NCBI GenBank assembly: GCA_029256105.1
Contig: JAQSYO010000025.1
Coordinates: forward strand, 1 to 57,384
Length of the DNA: 57,384 nucleotides
Reading direction: 5' to 3'
Source: Herbinix sp.
Lineage (GTDB): Bacteria; Bacillota; Clostridia; Lachnospirales; Lachnospiraceae
How positions within the stretch are numbered: position 1 is the first letter of the stretch; the number at the start of each line of letters is the position of its first letter. This document shows, piece after piece, positions 56,161-57,384 of the stretch. Below the pieces are notes generated by a model. That model made no database searches. It saw only the letters and a program-made list of their open reading frames with translations, and had not been told where the DNA came from. Both the position numbers and the translations under genes were made by a program.

Positions 56161-56483
56161 TGAAAATTAAATGATTTTGAAAACTAAATGATGTTGAAAA
56201 TTAAATGATTATGAAAACTAAATGATGTTGAATATTAAATGATGTAAAATATTAAATGATGTTGAATATTAAATGATGCTGAAAATTATATGATGTTGAA
56301 TATTAAATGATGCTGAAAATTAAATGATGTTGGATATTAAGTGAAGATGAAAATTAAATGATGTTGAAAATTAATTAATGCTGAAAATTAAATGATGTTG
56401 AAAATTAATTAATGTTGAAAATTAAATGATGTTGAATATTTAATGATACTGAAAATTAAATGATGCTATAAATTTTATGATAT
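56161..56483. repeat. 17-bp tandem repeat array, 19 units, downstream of alaS
   Basis: Nineteen consecutive units of exactly 17 bp, consensus tgaaaattaaatgatgt, with substitutions but no length change. Some neighbouring pairs of units recur as a 34-bp super-unit (aaaatt then aatatt or aattaatg types). It occupies half of the 656-bp gap between alaS and the acetyltransferase gene; the rest holds a terminator and AT-rich DNA. Confidence 0.95.
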
Positions 56484-56606
56484 TGATATAATGATGCAGA
56501 AAGTTAATGCTACCGTTAAAGTTGAGGATATTATATTTTGATAATGCTGATTTTTTTTCTTGTTGGAATTGTATCAATTTATATCAGCCTAACATGGAGG
56601 GTTTAG

Positions 56607-57101
56607 ATGATTTTTGAAACAAAAGATTTTTTTATTGATAAAGTTGATATTAAAGATGTAGAGGATATTGTTATGGTTTACAATTCTCATCCTCATTTTT
56701 TGATGAATCATATGGAAGTTAACGAAATAAATAAGGAATGGCTTCTCGAAGAATTAGACGCGATGAAAAATATTGATTTTAATTCCACAAAGGTGGTCGA
56801 AAAAGCTTCAGGAAAATTAGTAGGAATTATTGATTATAAAATTGAAGAAGAGACTTATTTATCCTTATTAATGATACATAATGATTGTTTAAACAAAGGG
56901 TTTGGTAAAGTAATCTATCAGGCTTTTGAGGAATATATAAAATTAGAACAAAGTAAGTTTATCAGAATTGATGTAGTAACTGATTATAATGATAGGGTAC
57001 TTAGTTTCTGGACAAATAATGGTTTTAAAAAAATTGAAACGATTGAATTAAATTGGACAGGAAAAGTGCTACCCGCTGTAATTATGAAAAAGAGTCTATA
57101 A
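56607..57101 (+). CDS. GNAT-family N-acetyltransferase
   Basis: 164 residues with the GNAT layout: N-terminal helices, beta4 VVEKASGKLVGIIDYKI, acetyl-CoA loop region LLMIHNDCLNKGFGKVIYQ (variant of Q/RxxGxG/A as N-K-G-F-G-K), and C-terminal VTDYNDRVLSFWTNNGFKKIE. Substrate unknown. RBS GGAGGG. It stands alone between a repeat array and the rpsU promoter. Confidence 0.85.
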   Translation: MIFETKDFFIDKVDIKDVEDIVMVYNSHPHFLMNHMEVNEINKEWLLEELDAMKNIDFNSTKVVEKASGKLVGIIDYKIEEETYLSLLMIHNDCLNKGFGKVIYQAFEEYIKLEQSKFIRIDVVTDYNDRVLSFWTNNGFKKIETIELNWTGKVLPAVIMKKSL

Positions 57102-57252
57102 TTGATTTCAATAATTGAAATGGTGTAGCTTCAATACAAGAAGATTTGAGACTTTCACTTAATCAAAAATCTATTTATTTTCATAGTAATCACCAATAAT
57201 ACCCAGAACAATACTTTTATATGAAACTTATGATAATTAATTGAAAAATTAG

Positions 57253-57280
57253 TTGACGAAATTGAAAAATATGCTATAAT
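57253..57280 (+). promoter_or_regulatory. Promoter of rpsU
   Basis: TTGACG, 16-bp spacer, TATAAT with TGC before it (extended -10). A short imperfect hairpin (cagttgt/acaactg, 57311-57336) lies in the leader. Confidence 0.75.
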
Positions 57281-57359
57281 CTTAATAGTGCTATTCAAAA
57301 AATACCCAAACAGTTGTATACGCACAATACACAACTGGAGGGAGGTTAGGTGTGAGACT

Positions 57360-57384
57360 ATGTCAAATGTAATCGTAAAAGACA
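57360..57384 (+). CDS. rpsU: Ribosomal protein S21 (start only, cut by the window edge)
   Basis: The eight visible residues MSNVIVKD match the N-terminus of Firmicute S21 proteins. GGAGGGAGG lies about 15 bases upstream, with a promoter about 80 bp before the start. The rest of the gene is outside the window. Confidence 0.75.

Noticed and set aside
56161..56483. CRISPR array after alaS
   Set aside because: Units are contiguous 17-mers without spacers, and no cas genes are present.

Overview
The window looks like chromosome of a low-GC, spore-forming, anaerobic Firmicute. Lachnospiraceae close to the Clostridium phytofermentans group is my best guess. This rests on the spore genes gpr and spoIIP, the gpr-spoIIP-lepA-hemW-hrcA-grpE-dnaK-dnaJ-prmA-rsmE order, a CIRCE site, strong AGGAGG-type ribosome binding sites and a short HisG with a separate HisZ. 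No taxonomic search was possible. I see no phage, insertion sequence or CRISPR array.

Layout. 0-6.6 kb: a surface-polysaccharide-like group with a multi-pass glycosyltransferase carrying a huge hexapeptide-repeat tail, a membrane-anchored thioredoxin/GH8-like fusion, UDP-GlcNAc 2-epimerase and a DMT transporter. 6.6-9.5 kb: a P-type cation ATPase behind a long structured leader that ends in a terminator, a riboswitch candidate with no class I can assign. 9.5-12.7 kb: an Rrf2 regulator with three IscR-like cysteines, then O-acetylhomoserine sulfhydrylase and cysteine synthase, which form a sulfur-assimilation unit. 12.7-18.2 kb: a small unknown gene, a double amidase-like protein lacking the catalytic Glu in both domains, yicC-remA-rpoZ (gmk missing from its usual slot), signal peptidase I, holA and tRNA-Ser(CGA). 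18.3-24.3 kb: a Cam-type gamma carbonic anhydrase, a divergent AraC regulator/alpha-galactosidase pair and an exported YcdB/SLH-like protein.

24.4-43 kb is core: rpsT (minus strand), gpr, spoIIP, a methyltransferase inserted before lepA, lepA, hemW, the HrcA/CIRCE heat-shock operon hrcA-grpE-dnaK with dnaJ behind a gap, prmA, a DUF3784-like membrane protein, rsmE (its promoter carries a LexA-like palindrome), a small alarmone synthetase and an rRNA m5C methyltransferase. 43-46.4 kb: rsuA, a HAD phosphatase, an RluC/D-type pseudouridine synthase and a RecU-family resolvase.

46.4-53.3 kb is a histidine operon: hisZ, hisG, a small zinc-ribbon membrane protein, hisD, hisB, hisA and a fused hisF-like/hisI/hisE gene. 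hisF, hisH and hisC are absent here, and the HisF-like domain has lost the key Asp. An 88-bp tandem duplication containing a -10 box lies before hisB. 53.3-57.4 kb: alaS, a repeat array, a GNAT acetyltransferase and the start of rpsU.

A recurring oddity is short-period tandem repetition. There are arrays of 16, 17 and 18 bp units downstream of dnaJ, alaS and spoIIP, about 35 bp units before lepA, 6 bp units before hrcA, and in-frame 18 bp units inside the glycosyltransferase and hemW genes. I found no clear new defence or mobile system. The best candidates for something undescribed are the ATPase leader RNA, the HisF-like/HisIE fusion, the repeat arrays, the double amidase-like pseudoenzyme and the thioredoxin/GH8-like fusion.
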